From Algoriphagus limi (GTDB lineage Bacteria; Bacteroidota; Bacteroidia; Cytophagales; Cyclobacteriaceae): a DNA stretch of 64,000 nucleotides. The stretch spans positions 1,868,296 through 1,932,295 of the forward strand of contig NZ_JANWGH010000001.1 in the NCBI RefSeq assembly GCF_024919275.1, written 5' to 3'. Position numbers and translations under genes: made by a program. This document shows, piece after piece, positions 9,524 through 17,666 of the stretch. The first letter of the stretch is position 1, and the number at the start of each line of letters is the position of its first letter. A model generated the notes under the pieces. That model was not told the DNA's origin, made no database searches, and saw only the letters and a list, made by a program, of their open reading frames with translations.

Positions 9524-9949
9524 ATGAAAAAGTTGTTCATCGCTCTATTCGTTATGGCGACCTTCATCGGAGCAGCTTATCCAAGCTTTGCCCAGCAGAT
9601 GACTAAACAGGATTACTTGGAAAAAAGTAAAAAGCAGAAAACCACAGCATTTATACTTCTTGGAGGAGGAGCTGCCGTTGCGGGTGCGGGTGTAATTCTC
9701 TTCTCGGAGAACTTTTGCATTTTCGGATGTACTCAAAGTGAAGTAAATGCTTCAAATGCCGGAGGGGTAATGTTTTTGGCTGGAGGAGCAGCGATGATTG
9801 CAAGTATTCCTGTTTTTGTCAGTTCAGGAAAAAATGCAAGAAAAGCAGCGGAATTAAACTTCAATTATCAACCGATGAATATGCCTAGATATACAGGAGC
9901 GATCCCGAAATCCTATCCTGCATTGACCTTGACTATCCCAATTGATTGA
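9524..9949 (+). CDS. Small exported or membrane protein, unknown function
   Basis: A 141-residue protein not recognised as a named family. It has a signal peptide (about residues 1-23, ending SFAQQ) and two glycine/alanine-rich hydrophobic segments (FILLGGGAAVAGAGVILF and GGVMFLAGGAAMIASIPVFV) separated by a loop with two cysteines (NFCIFGC). The layout of signal peptide plus two short hydrophobic hairpins is common in hypothetical proteins of this phylum. It appears to be a single-gene unit. Confidence 0.7.
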   Translation: MKKLFIALFVMATFIGAAYPSFAQQMTKQDYLEKSKKQKTTAFILLGGGAAVAGAGVILFSENFCIFGCTQSEVNASNAGGVMFLAGGAAMIASIPVFVSSGKNARKAAELNFNYQPMNMPRYTGAIPKSYPALTLTIPID

Positions 9950-9952
9950 AAA

Positions 9953-9987
9953 AACCACCAATTTTAAACGGAGGAGGTGATTTTTAG
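9953..9987 (+). terminator. Weak terminator-like hairpin
   Basis: AAAAACCACC can pair with GGTGATTTTT (9 of 10) across a loop, ending in five T. It directly follows the stop codon of the gene before it. The mismatch and long loop make this uncertain. Confidence 0.35.
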
Positions 9988-10051
9988 AAGGTATTTAGAT
10001 AAATGGATTCATTTCCCTAAATTTTAATCTTTGGAATGAATCACTTACCTC

Positions 10052-10489
10052 ATGGAACTCCTCCTTCGTTACCTTCACTTTATTTCAGTCTTTACCCTCG
10101 CTGGATCCTTATTCGCTGAATTTTTTCTATTGGATAATAGCCTGAGCAAAAAACAAATCAAGCAATTGAGTCGAATTGATGCTGTTTATGGTATTTCTGC
10201 ACTTTCGCTACTGATCGTAGGACTTTCGCTTTGGTTGGGAGGTTATGGAAAACCAACTGAGTTTTATAGCCAAAATCCAACTTTTCACCTCAAATTAGGA
10301 CTATTCATTTTAGTAGGATTGATTTCAATCTATCCAACCGTATTTTTCATCAAACAAGCCAAAGGAAACCAAAATCAAAAGGTAACTATTCCAAAAGGGG
10401 TCATTTGGTCAGTCAGAATGGAATTAATCCTTTTATCCATCATTCCTATTTTAGCTGGTTTGATGGCAAAAGGGATCTCTATTTTCTAA
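10052..10489 (+). CDS. DUF2214-family membrane protein
   Basis: A 145-residue protein with four transmembrane segments (about residues 5-25, 47-65, 80-100 and 122-142). Motifs such as RYLHFISVF at the start and GGYGKPTEFY and FHLKLGLF in the loops match the DUF2214 family of predicted inner-membrane proteins. No function is known. Its stop codon overlaps the stop of the convergent pfkA gene in a shared CTAA, so the two transcripts must run into each other. Confidence 0.75.
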   Translation: MELLLRYLHFISVFTLAGSLFAEFFLLDNSLSKKQIKQLSRIDAVYGISALSLLIVGLSLWLGGYGKPTEFYSQNPTFHLKLGLFILVGLISIYPTVFFIKQAKGNQNQKVTIPKGVIWSVRMELILLSIIPILAGLMAKGISIF

Positions 10490-11577
10490 TCTCCAAAAGA
10501 AATTCCCAAACCTTTGGCAGCTTTCACCAAGGTTCCTGAAGGATCTACCACATGATAAGTTTTGATAGCTTCGGTGATGGGCACAGAGCTATAGTCATTA
10601 TTTCTCAGCACTACTAATTGTCCAAACTTTCCATCTAATACCAACTCCATCGCTTTGACTCCAAAAACTGAAGCAATCACACGATCAAAGGCGATAGGCG
10701 TTCCCCCACGTTGGGTATGTCCCAAAACGGTTTCTCGGATTTCTGCTTCCAAACCTGCATCTTTCAGTTGCTGACTCAAGGTAAAAGCCACACCACCCAA
10801 TCTAACAGAATTTCTTCCTGACTCCCCTTGAACGCCAGTAACAGTCCCATCTTTTGCAAAGGCTCCCTCTGCGATTACGATATTGACAAAGCCTCTTCCA
10901 TCATCATATCGGGCTCGGATTTTTTCAATGACTTTCCCCAAATCATAGGGGATTTCAGGAATCAAACAAACCTCAGCTCCACCCGAAATTGCAGTGTATA
11001 AGGCAATCCAGCCTGCATTTCGCCCCATTACTTCCATGATCATCACCCGATGGTGACTAGCTGCAGTAGTAACCAGACGATCCAATGAATCAGACGCAAT
11101 CTGAACAGCTGTCTGAAATCCAAAAGTGAAATCCGTGGAAGAGAGGTCATTATCAATGGTCTTTGGAACTCCAACTACAGGTATCCCAGCCTCAAAAAGT
11201 GCTTGGGAAATTTCCTGAGAACCATCCCCTCCAATATTGATCACTGCATCGAAGCCTAGCTCTTTGATTCGGTCAACCAAAAAATGTAATCGATTTTCTA
11301 AGACCACGGAACCATCCGCTTGTTTGACTGGAAACCGAATTGGATTCCCTTTATTGGTAGTGCCAATTATAGTTCCTCCCATCACATGAATACCTGCAGT
11401 ATCGGAATCATCCAATTTTATCATTCGAGGAGGGCTTTCCATAATACCATTAAAGGCTTCATAACTTCCCCACACTTCCCAATTTTTTTCCTGAAAAGCC
11501 CGCTTAGCAATTCCTCTTATGACAGCATTTAATCCTGGACAATCTCCTCCACCGGTAGCAACCAATACTTTCTTCAT
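10486..11577 (-). CDS. pfkA: 6-phosphofructokinase (PFK-A superfamily, group III-like)
   Basis: A 363-residue phosphofructokinase, the committed step of glycolysis. Visible are the nucleotide-site glycines (VATGGGDCPGLNA), GGDGS, the catalytic PKTIDND, and the substrate loop MEVMGRNAGW. The length exceeds the 320 residues of the E. coli enzyme and fits the mixed-substrate group. The position equivalent to E. coli Gly104 is Gly (ATP-like), while that equivalent to Gly124 is Lys (PPi-like). The phosphoryl donor therefore cannot be fixed from sequence, though Gly104 usually means ATP. The next upstream gene on this strand is 91 bases away. Confidence 0.93.
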   Translation of the reverse strand: MKKVLVATGGGDCPGLNAVIRGIAKRAFQEKNWEVWGSYEAFNGIMESPPRMIKLDDSDTAGIHVMGGTIIGTTNKGNPIRFPVKQADGSVVLENRLHFLVDRIKELGFDAVINIGGDGSQEISQALFEAGIPVVGVPKTIDNDLSSTDFTFGFQTAVQIASDSLDRLVTTAASHHRVMIMEVMGRNAGWIALYTAISGGAEVCLIPEIPYDLGKVIEKIRARYDDGRGFVNIVIAEGAFAKDGTVTGVQGESGRNSVRLGGVAFTLSQQLKDAGLEAEIRETVLGHTQRGGTPIAFDRVIASVFGVKAMELVLDGKFGQLVVLRNNDYSSVPITEAIKTYHVVDPSGTLVKAAKGLGISFGD

Positions 11578-11668
11578 GTTTATAAATTAATTTTCTATAC
11601 CCAAAAAGGGAAAATACCTCTTAAATAACAAGTTATGGAAATGGATTATAAAAATTTTGACTCAGGAT

Positions 11669-12505
11669 TTATAAAAAATATTCAGCTCCTTCACGACATA
11701 GCTCAACTTGGAAATTGAGATTTCTTCCTTTTAAGCGATCCGCCAAAATAGCATCCAATTGCTCGTCAGTATTATTGGGTTCATGATGAAAAATAGCCAT
11801 GCGTTTAACTTGGCAAAGTGTTCCAAAATCAATAGAATCCTGAACAGCACTATGACCCCAACCTATTTTTTGCTGATATTCTGAAGAAGTATACCCTCCA
11901 TCATGAAAGAGCAAGTCAACCTTATTTGCTAATTCAAAACCACTTGTCCACTCGGGATTGTTGGGAAAATTTGTAGATCCTAAGCGAACCTCATGATCGG
12001 GAATATAAGCAAGAGTAGCATTATCCAAACGAATCCGGAAACCCAAAGTGGGGCCTGGATGACAAACATATTCAGAATGGATTTGGAAATTTCCTATGGA
12101 AAAATCATCATAAGTCAATTCATGAATTTCCGGGTGATTAGGCAAGTCAGCAAGTCTAACAGGGAACATCGGAGGTGAAAAGAATTTTCGAAGTCGCTGA
12201 AGCAATGGAGTGACAGATGAACTAGGCCCCCAAAAATGCACCTTTACTGAAGGATCATATAGAGGTAGGAAAAATCCCATCCCCATGGTGTGATCAATGT
12301 GCAAATGAGTAAGTAAAATATGGATTTCCTTAATTCCCCGATCCACAAATCGGCCTAAACGTTGGATTCCTGAACCAGCATCCAAAATCAAAAAGGTTTC
12401 TCCATCTGTGACTTCGACACAGGAGGTGTTTCCCCCATAAAAATTGTTTTCTGGACCTGGCGAAGGGAGTGAACCGCGGCAGCCCCAGACTTTTATTTTC
12501 ATCAT
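11669..12505 (-). CDS. MBL-fold metallohydrolase, phosphodiesterase-like
   Basis: A 278-residue metallo-beta-lactamase-fold enzyme. It starts MMKIKVWGCRGSLPSPGP, which resembles cyclic-nucleotide phosphodiesterase and PhnP relatives. It carries the metal motif THLHIDHTMG, a later histidine in CHPGPTLGFRI, the bridging aspartate in LLFHDGGYTSSEY, and a final histidine in IFHHEPNNTDEQLD. The ATG at 12505 overlaps the stop codon of the PAS gene (ATGA), which suggests translational coupling. A longer reading frame from 12520 is less likely. Inference: the PAS protein senses a signal and the hydrolase acts on a phosphodiester or similar small molecule. Confidence 0.8.
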   Translation of the reverse strand: MMKIKVWGCRGSLPSPGPENNFYGGNTSCVEVTDGETFLILDAGSGIQRLGRFVDRGIKEIHILLTHLHIDHTMGMGFFLPLYDPSVKVHFWGPSSSVTPLLQRLRKFFSPPMFPVRLADLPNHPEIHELTYDDFSIGNFQIHSEYVCHPGPTLGFRIRLDNATLAYIPDHEVRLGSTNFPNNPEWTSGFELANKVDLLFHDGGYTSSEYQQKIGWGHSAVQDSIDFGTLCQVKRMAIFHHEPNNTDEQLDAILADRLKGRNLNFQVELCREGAEYFL

Positions 12506-12894
12506 GGGTCTATCTTCCAAAATATGGCCATGGCTCCAAGGAATCGATCCTGCCGGGCAATAATTGGAAAAGAAGTCACTTCAATATGAATTTCTTTCCC
12601 TGTTAAACTATGTATATAAAAAGAGCCAGAATTCGGCTTGAGATCCTGAAGTGTTTTGACTAATGGAAGTTTTTCTGGAGGTAAGGGATTGCCTTGATCA
12701 TCGTAAGGGGTAAACATCGTAGACCATTCCTCCACACGCATCCCGCCTGTCTCTCCAAAATTCAATCCGAAGATCACTTCGGCAGGTTCATTGTAAAACA
12801 ACAAATTGCCTTCCGGATCAACCAGAAAGGCCGGTAGAGACAAAGTATCTACAAACTGCCTTCCTAAAATCAACTCTAGAGGTTGTGCGGGCAT
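12502..12894 (-). CDS. Stand-alone PAS domain protein
   Basis: A 130-residue protein that is almost entirely one PAS domain: LPAFLVDPEGNLLFYNEPAEVIFG at residues about 20-43, and the final strands FPIIARQDRFLGAMAIFW. There is no kinase, cyclase, DNA-binding or other output domain in the same frame. Its stop overlaps the start of the MBL hydrolase gene, so its output is probably that enzyme or an unlinked partner. The ligand is unknown; no heme or flavin signature is obvious. Confidence 0.75.
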   Translation of the reverse strand: MPAQPLELILGRQFVDTLSLPAFLVDPEGNLLFYNEPAEVIFGLNFGETGGMRVEEWSTMFTPYDDQGNPLPPEKLPLVKTLQDLKPNSGSFYIHSLTGKEIHIEVTSFPIIARQDRFLGAMAIFWKIDP

Positions 12895-13020
12895 AACAAT
12901 GCATTCAATTAAAAATGAAATAAAATTTAAGAAAAATCTTTAGAAAATGATGTTTTTAATCAAAAATTCCAGCCAAAAGAAAGTTTTTTCAGGCAAATTC
13001 CTTGGAAAATCTCATTCTGA

Positions 13021-14130
13021 TCAAATTTTGGAAAAGGCCTGGTCCAAATCTGTCAATAGATCTTCTGTATGCTCCAAACCAACGGAAACCCGGATCAAAT
13101 TTGGAGGTGTGAGAGTATCTGGGCCTTCTACAGCTGCTCTTCGCTCGATCAAACTTTCAATTCCACCTAAACTTGTGGCATTGGCAAATAAGTGAAGTTC
13201 ACTGATCAACTTATCTGCAGCAGCCGCACCGCCTTTTACCTGAATGGACACTACCCCTCCAAAACCACTCATCTGTGAAGCTGCGATCTCATGACCAGGA
13301 TGATTTTTTAATCCAGGATAATAGACTCTTTCAACTTTTGGATGTGATAAAAAATAATCAGCTAAAACCATAGCATGTTCAGCATGACCTTTCATACGAT
13401 AGGCTAAAGACTTTATACTTCGACCTAGCCAATAACAATCTGTCGGAGATGGCACTGCTCCTCCCACTCGTTGAATAGTTCTGATTTTAGTCCAAAAGTC
13501 GTTTTTCTCCTTAGTAACCAAAGCCCCTCCCAGTAAATCACTATGCCCTCCAAAATATTTGGTACTGCTATGCATGACAATATCAGCTCCAAGCAAAAGT
13601 GGATTTTGGAAAACAGGCGTTGCGAAGGTATTATCACAGGCTAAGATGGCCCCGTGACCATGAGCGATTTCGGCAACCTTTCGAATATCTGTGATTTTTA
13701 AAAGCGGATTGGAAGGAGTTTCCACCCAGAAAAGTCTAGTATTAGGACGAATGGCAGCCTTGACTGCTTCCAAATTACTCATGTCCACAAAGCTCACTTC
13801 ATGAATCCCTTTAAAGAGAATCGTCATGGAATTATGTAGTCCATGGTACATATCATCCGGAGCGATAATATGAGATCCAGGCTCCAAAGCCTGATAGACC
13901 GCAGTTCCTGCAGCATTTCCAGATGAAAAAGCTGCCGCATCTACTCCTTGCTCCAGTGAAGCAATCAGTTCTTCCAAAGCCAATCGATTGGGATTTCCAG
14001 CACGGGTATAGAGCAAGCCAGCTTCATTTCCATGTTCGAAAGTGGTACTTAGTGTTATTGGCTGAACAACTGATCCGGTATTGTCGGTGATATGATTTCC
14101 TTTGTGAATAGCGCGTGTTTCGAATTTCAT
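13021..14130 (-). CDS. Transsulfuration PLP enzyme (cystathionine gamma-synthase/lyase family)
   Basis: A 369-residue fold-type I PLP enzyme. The cofactor lysine lies in SSTKYFGGHSD (about residue 190). Other family marks are YTRAGNPNR, AAAFSSGNAAG, and ACDNTFATP with the PLP-pyridine aspartate. It takes part in interconverting cysteine, homocysteine and methionine. The family contains gamma-synthase, gamma-lyase and methionine gamma-lyase, and motifs alone do not separate them. The lack of methionine-cluster neighbours gives no further hint. It stands alone on its strand, about 120 bases upstream of the PAS gene. Confidence 0.85.
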   Translation of the reverse strand: MKFETRAIHKGNHITDNTGSVVQPITLSTTFEHGNEAGLLYTRAGNPNRLALEELIASLEQGVDAAAFSSGNAAGTAVYQALEPGSHIIAPDDMYHGLHNSMTILFKGIHEVSFVDMSNLEAVKAAIRPNTRLFWVETPSNPLLKITDIRKVAEIAHGHGAILACDNTFATPVFQNPLLLGADIVMHSSTKYFGGHSDLLGGALVTKEKNDFWTKIRTIQRVGGAVPSPTDCYWLGRSIKSLAYRMKGHAEHAMVLADYFLSHPKVERVYYPGLKNHPGHEIAASQMSGFGGVVSIQVKGGAAAADKLISELHLFANATSLGGIESLIERRAAVEGPDTLTPPNLIRVSVGLEHTEDLLTDLDQAFSKI

Positions 14131-14269
14131 TTCCTAGGTATTTCTGGAAATTTAACAATCTATTTGGAAACCAAATGAGAGAAAAGGCACACTTTACCCA
14201 GAAAATATTTCATCGGACCTTTCCAACCTTTTTAACCTAGGTTGACTCTTTAGGGTAGAATCAACAAAA

Positions 14270-14800
14270 ATGACTCAAATTCAACTAGACAGTGAATTGA
14301 TAGAGCAGGTCATCGCTCAAGATCGAAAAGCCCAATTTCAGCTTTTCGAATTGACCAAAAGGATGATTTACAGTTTAGCTTATCGAATGCTCAATGATGA
14401 GGATCTAGCTCACGATGTACTTCAGGAGACATATGTAGAAGTTTTTCAGAAAATAAGAAGCTTGAAGCACCCAGAGGCTTTGCCTTCTTGGATGAAAACA
14501 ATTGCAGCACGGAAAGCAATAAAAGTCGCTAAAAATCAATTTGAATTTGAGAAAATTGATCAACATCCTGACCCTTTAGAGAATCAATTTGATTCTTGGT
14601 TTGACGGTGAGCTTTTGGACCAAGCAATTAGAGAGCTACCTCCTGGTGCAAGAGCAGTCTTTATGCTAGTAACAGTAGAAGGCTACCCTCATAGTGAAGC
14701 AGCTAACCTTTTGGGGATTTCTGAAAGCACTTCAAAATCTCAACTTCATTATGCGAAAAGGCTTCTCAAAACTCGGATTCAAAACTTACTCAGAGTATGA
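14270..14800 (+). CDS. ECF-type RNA polymerase sigma factor
   Basis: A 176-residue sigma-70-family factor of the extracytoplasmic function type. Region 2 is visible as MIYSLAYRMLNDEDLAHDVLQETYVEVFQ (residues about 29-57 in two overlapping helices). Region 4 runs through LPPGARAVFMLVTVEGYPH and a helix-turn-helix ending in SQLHYAKRLLKTRI. The next gene starts at an ATGA overlap and encodes a single-pass membrane protein, the usual anti-sigma arrangement. The third gene encodes an exported protein that may be the regulated output or part of the sensing chain. Confidence 0.92.
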   Translation: MTQIQLDSELIEQVIAQDRKAQFQLFELTKRMIYSLAYRMLNDEDLAHDVLQETYVEVFQKIRSLKHPEALPSWMKTIAARKAIKVAKNQFEFEKIDQHPDPLENQFDSWFDGELLDQAIRELPPGARAVFMLVTVEGYPHSEAANLLGISESTSKSQLHYAKRLLKTRIQNLLRV

Positions 14801-15504
14801 AAGATTTACCAGAATATGAACCAAGAAGCAATAGCTGGGAAAAAATCATAAAAAGGAAGGATTTTGACTCTCAACTAAGCAAAAATCTTAATGAGCTACC
14901 CATATATAGCCCATCAGAGTTGGCATGGAATAGAATCGAGGAAGAGCTTGAGAAAAAGAAGCAAACATTTATATGGTGGCCCTTATTGATTGCTGCTTCG
15001 GTTTCAGGTCTACTTTTTTTGGCTTTCTACCAGTATGATCAAAGTGAAATACAAATCCAATCGCTTCAACAGGCTGATGGCATTAACATCCAAAATCTAA
15101 CCCCAGAGAATAATGGAAAAGGCGAAACTGAATTGGATTACCTCACAGGGGTCAAGAAAGACTCTTCTAGTTATGAAGTCATTGATGGAGAGAAAAGAAA
15201 AATAGATCGAACCAAAGAATTTATCCCAGAAATCGCTGTAGAAAAACAACAGGAGCTAGTAAACTCCTTCATTGTCAAAGGTATGGATTTAGAAACAAGA
15301 GGGAAACCTATTGACTCCTCAGAAATGCAAAAAAAGACCTTTCATACAGTGGCTATTTCATGGGATATTAGAAATACTAAAGTCAGGCTAACAACAAAGA
15401 TTGGAGCTCCTGACCCACTTCTACTGGAAGCAAAAAACAAGGAAGAAATATACCCCCAAGGTCAAATCAGACTAGGACAAAGAAATATTATTGATTTTAA
15501 ATAA
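14797..15504 (+). CDS. Probable anti-sigma factor, single-pass membrane protein
   Basis: A 235-residue protein with no family I can name. It has a cytoplasmic N-terminal portion, including LPEYEPRSNSWEKI and a similar second segment LPIYSPSELAWNRIEEELE (an internal repeat). One transmembrane helix follows at about 66-85 (WPLLIAASVSGLLFLAFYQY), then a polar extracytoplasmic part. The ATG overlaps the sigma-factor stop (ATGA). Topology and gene order fit a Bacteroidota-type anti-sigma factor; a classical zinc-binding anti-sigma motif is absent. Confidence 0.65.
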   Translation: MKDLPEYEPRSNSWEKIIKRKDFDSQLSKNLNELPIYSPSELAWNRIEEELEKKKQTFIWWPLLIAASVSGLLFLAFYQYDQSEIQIQSLQQADGINIQNLTPENNGKGETELDYLTGVKKDSSSYEVIDGEKRKIDRTKEFIPEIAVEKQQELVNSFIVKGMDLETRGKPIDSSEMQKKTFHTVAISWDIRNTKVRLTTKIGAPDPLLLEAKNKEEIYPQGQIRLGQRNIIDFK

Positions 15505-15511
15505 GATTTAG

Positions 15512-16270
15512 ATGAAACGATTAGTAATAATAGCCGCAATTACAGCTTTCATTAGCACAATCGGGTATGCTCAAGAGCTTAAAAACAAGCTTTCAAAAAA
15601 TCATCAGGCTTGGGCAGATCGAAGTTGGCCAATCACCGATACCTTGGCATTTGATTTTCCTAATGAGGGAAGGCTCCTCCTACTATTCAACAGGGATGAG
15701 TTTGATCCCGAAAACCTTAAAGAAGAATTAAAACCAATATTAGAGCAAGCGACTCAATTCCCAGCGTATGAAACCCATGCTTACAGAGTATGCCAAAACT
15801 TTTTCCCAACGAGACTAGGACAGGTGAAGAATGATATCCAAAAAAAATATTGGAAAACTCTTACGTCAATAGAATTGGCATTTCCAGTGGGATTAGATTT
15901 TACGGCAGGAAAATTCACACCTGAAATAGGATTTCAACTAGCACTAAGTTTACCAGGCTTTCAAATCGGAGGATCCCTCACCAACACGGTATATTTCCCT
16001 GAAACAGATTCTGGGTTTTCGGTGAATAATAACTGGTTCGTAAATGCGGAATACCATTGGAAACCAGGAAGTCTTTATGCTAACCAACATCAAACTATTC
16101 AGGTTGGATACCTACTAAACAACTCCAACAGTCAGCTTTTTCAAGGCACCACAATGAGAGCCACCTATAAACAAACATTAAGCCGATACCTTAGTGTGCA
16201 AGCGGGAATAGTAGGAACAAAAAATTTCACCTCATTTTATCCTGTAGTTGGATTTAGAATTAGATTCTAA
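15512..16270 (+). CDS. Exported protein, possible outer-membrane component of the sigma operon
   Basis: A 252-residue protein with a signal peptide (residues 1-20, ending GYAQE). The central and C-terminal parts alternate hydrophobic and polar residues (LTSIELAFPVGLDF, FVNAEYHWKPGS) and end in an aromatic strand VVGFRIRF. This is consistent with a small outer-membrane barrel. It begins 7 bases after the anti-sigma candidate, so the three genes form one operon closed by a terminator. The family was not recognised. Confidence 0.65.
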   Translation: MKRLVIIAAITAFISTIGYAQELKNKLSKNHQAWADRSWPITDTLAFDFPNEGRLLLLFNRDEFDPENLKEELKPILEQATQFPAYETHAYRVCQNFFPTRLGQVKNDIQKKYWKTLTSIELAFPVGLDFTAGKFTPEIGFQLALSLPGFQIGGSLTNTVYFPETDSGFSVNNNWFVNAEYHWKPGSLYANQHQTIQVGYLLNNSNSQLFQGTTMRATYKQTLSRYLSVQAGIVGTKNFTSFYPVVGFRIRF

Positions 16271-16288
16271 AAACTTGAATAAAATAAA

Positions 16289-16311
16289 AAAGCCGGCTAA
16301 AAACCGGCTTT
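16289..16311. terminator. Bidirectional terminator between convergent genes
   Basis: AAAGCCGG pairs with CCGGCTTT around a 7-base loop, with an A run on the left and T-containing sequence on the right. It sits between the converging sigma operon and the DUF4293 gene and best serves the minus-strand gene. Confidence 0.75.
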
Positions 16312-16323
16312 GAAATTTACTAT

Positions 16324-16800
16324 CTATCTAATCCGATCTACAGACCGGACTAAGGCCTCATCTTTTCGAATAAATCGGTTAGCCAACATATTAAATACCA
16401 TAGCTGCTAAAATTACCCAAAAGCCTACCTGATAGGAACCTGATTCCAACGCATTGATTTCGGAATTCACTTTATTGGTTGTAAGAAAAACAACGACAAC
16501 CAAGCCTACCATGATCAGGCTATTGATCATATTGAACATCATTTGCCGGGTTCGGTTTTTATATTGAAAAATTGAAATCAATGCCAAAAGCCCTGAAAAT
16601 GAAGCTAATGTAGCCATGTACCAAGTGGAAGAAGAATCCAAAGTTTCTCCTGCTGCATCCATATGAGTCATCATAAAAGCAGTCAGCTCCCAAGTTTCGC
16701 CTGATGCTTCCTGAGCTTGCAACCAATAGGGAGAACTGATGCTAGCTCCCATGCAGACTACTACCAAAAACAAGAATATGGTTTGAATTCGTTGAATCAT
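16324..16800 (-). CDS. DUF4293-family membrane protein
   Basis: A 158-residue inner-membrane protein with four hydrophobic segments (about 6-26, 64-80, 90-108 and 124-142). The start MIQRIQTIFLFLVVV, a short extracytoplasmic loop after SPYWLQ, and the basic end ANRFIRKDEALVRSVDRIR match DUF4293, a Bacteroidota-specific family of unknown function. It stands alone between the sigma operon and truA, divergent from the latter. Confidence 0.8.
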   Translation of the reverse strand: MIQRIQTIFLFLVVVCMGASISSPYWLQAQEASGETWELTAFMMTHMDAAGETLDSSSTWYMATLASFSGLLALISIFQYKNRTRQMMFNMINSLIMVGLVVVVFLTTNKVNSEINALESGSYQVGFWVILAAMVFNMLANRFIRKDEALVRSVDRIR

Positions 16801-16866
16801 GATTTTCTAATTTTTAGCAAAGAAAAGCCCTAATCCCCGCTTTCACAAGGAAAGTTAAAATCTGCC

Positions 16867-16895
16867 ATTGGAATGCTGTGGGAATTGTATCTTTG
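16867..16895 (+). promoter_or_regulatory. Promoter-like boxes of truA
   Basis: ATTG (16867-16870) and an exact TAnnTTTG box, TATCTTTG (16888-16895), 17 bases apart. The box ends 6 bases before the truA ATG, so the mRNA would be leaderless or nearly so. Confidence 0.5.
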
Positions 16896-16901
16896 TGACC
16901 T

Positions 16902-17660
16902 ATGAGCCAAACCAAACGCTTTTTCCTTGAATTAAGCTATCATGGCAAGCCTTTTCACGGCTGGCAAATCCAACAAAATGCCTTTTCGGTCCAAGAATCC
17001 ATAGAATCTGCACTTTCTACCTATTTTCAGAAACCCATTAATATAATGGGCAGTGGACGGACTGATACCGGTGTGCATGCTACCCATCAAGTTTGTCATT
17101 TTGACTGTGACGTTCCCTTTGAGTCGGAAAGACTTGTCAAGGCTTTGAATGGAATTCTTCCAAATTCTGTTGGAATAAAGGCCGTTCGCCTTGTAAAATC
17201 TGATGCACATGCTCGGTTTGAGGCCTTGGAGCGATCTTATTTTTACCGAATTATTTTCCAAAAAAGCCCCTTTTACGATGAATTAGCCTGGACATTTTTT
17301 GGAAATCTGAATGTAGAAAAAATGAATCAAGCTGCTCAGTTTCTGATTGGAGAACAAGATTTTGAAGCTTTTAGTAAGGTCCAAACGGAGGTCAATCATT
17401 TCCGTTGTACAATTATGTCAGCCCGTTGGGAACAAAAAGAGGAGGAATTGTTATTCCATATAACCGCCAATCGATTTTTGCGTGGGATGGTACGGGCAAT
17501 TGTCGGAACTTTGGTGGAGATTGGGGTTGGTAAAAAATCACCAGAAAGTATGGTGGAAATTATTCAATCCAAAGACCGAAGTAAAGCGGGTAAAGCCGCA
17601 CCTGCTAAAGGTCTTTTTTTAAGTCGGGTAGTTTACCCCCGAGAAATTTACCTAGATTGA
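16902..17660 (+). CDS. truA: tRNA pseudouridine synthase A
   Basis: A 252-residue enzyme that isomerises uridines 38-40 in the anticodon arm of tRNA. The catalytic aspartate is Asp55 in GSGRTDTGVHA. The N-terminal LELSYHGKPFHGWQIQ, and FLRGMVRAIVGTLVEIG near residue 190, are standard TruA motifs. Length is normal. The ABC transporter gene starts 6 bases after its stop, so the two are very likely co-transcribed. Confidence 0.96.
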   Translation: MSQTKRFFLELSYHGKPFHGWQIQQNAFSVQESIESALSTYFQKPINIMGSGRTDTGVHATHQVCHFDCDVPFESERLVKALNGILPNSVGIKAVRLVKSDAHARFEALERSYFYRIIFQKSPFYDELAWTFFGNLNVEKMNQAAQFLIGEQDFEAFSKVQTEVNHFRCTIMSARWEQKEEELLFHITANRFLRGMVRAIVGTLVEIGVGKKSPESMVEIIQSKDRSKAGKAAPAKGLFLSRVVYPREIYLD

Positions 17661-17666
17661 AAAACC

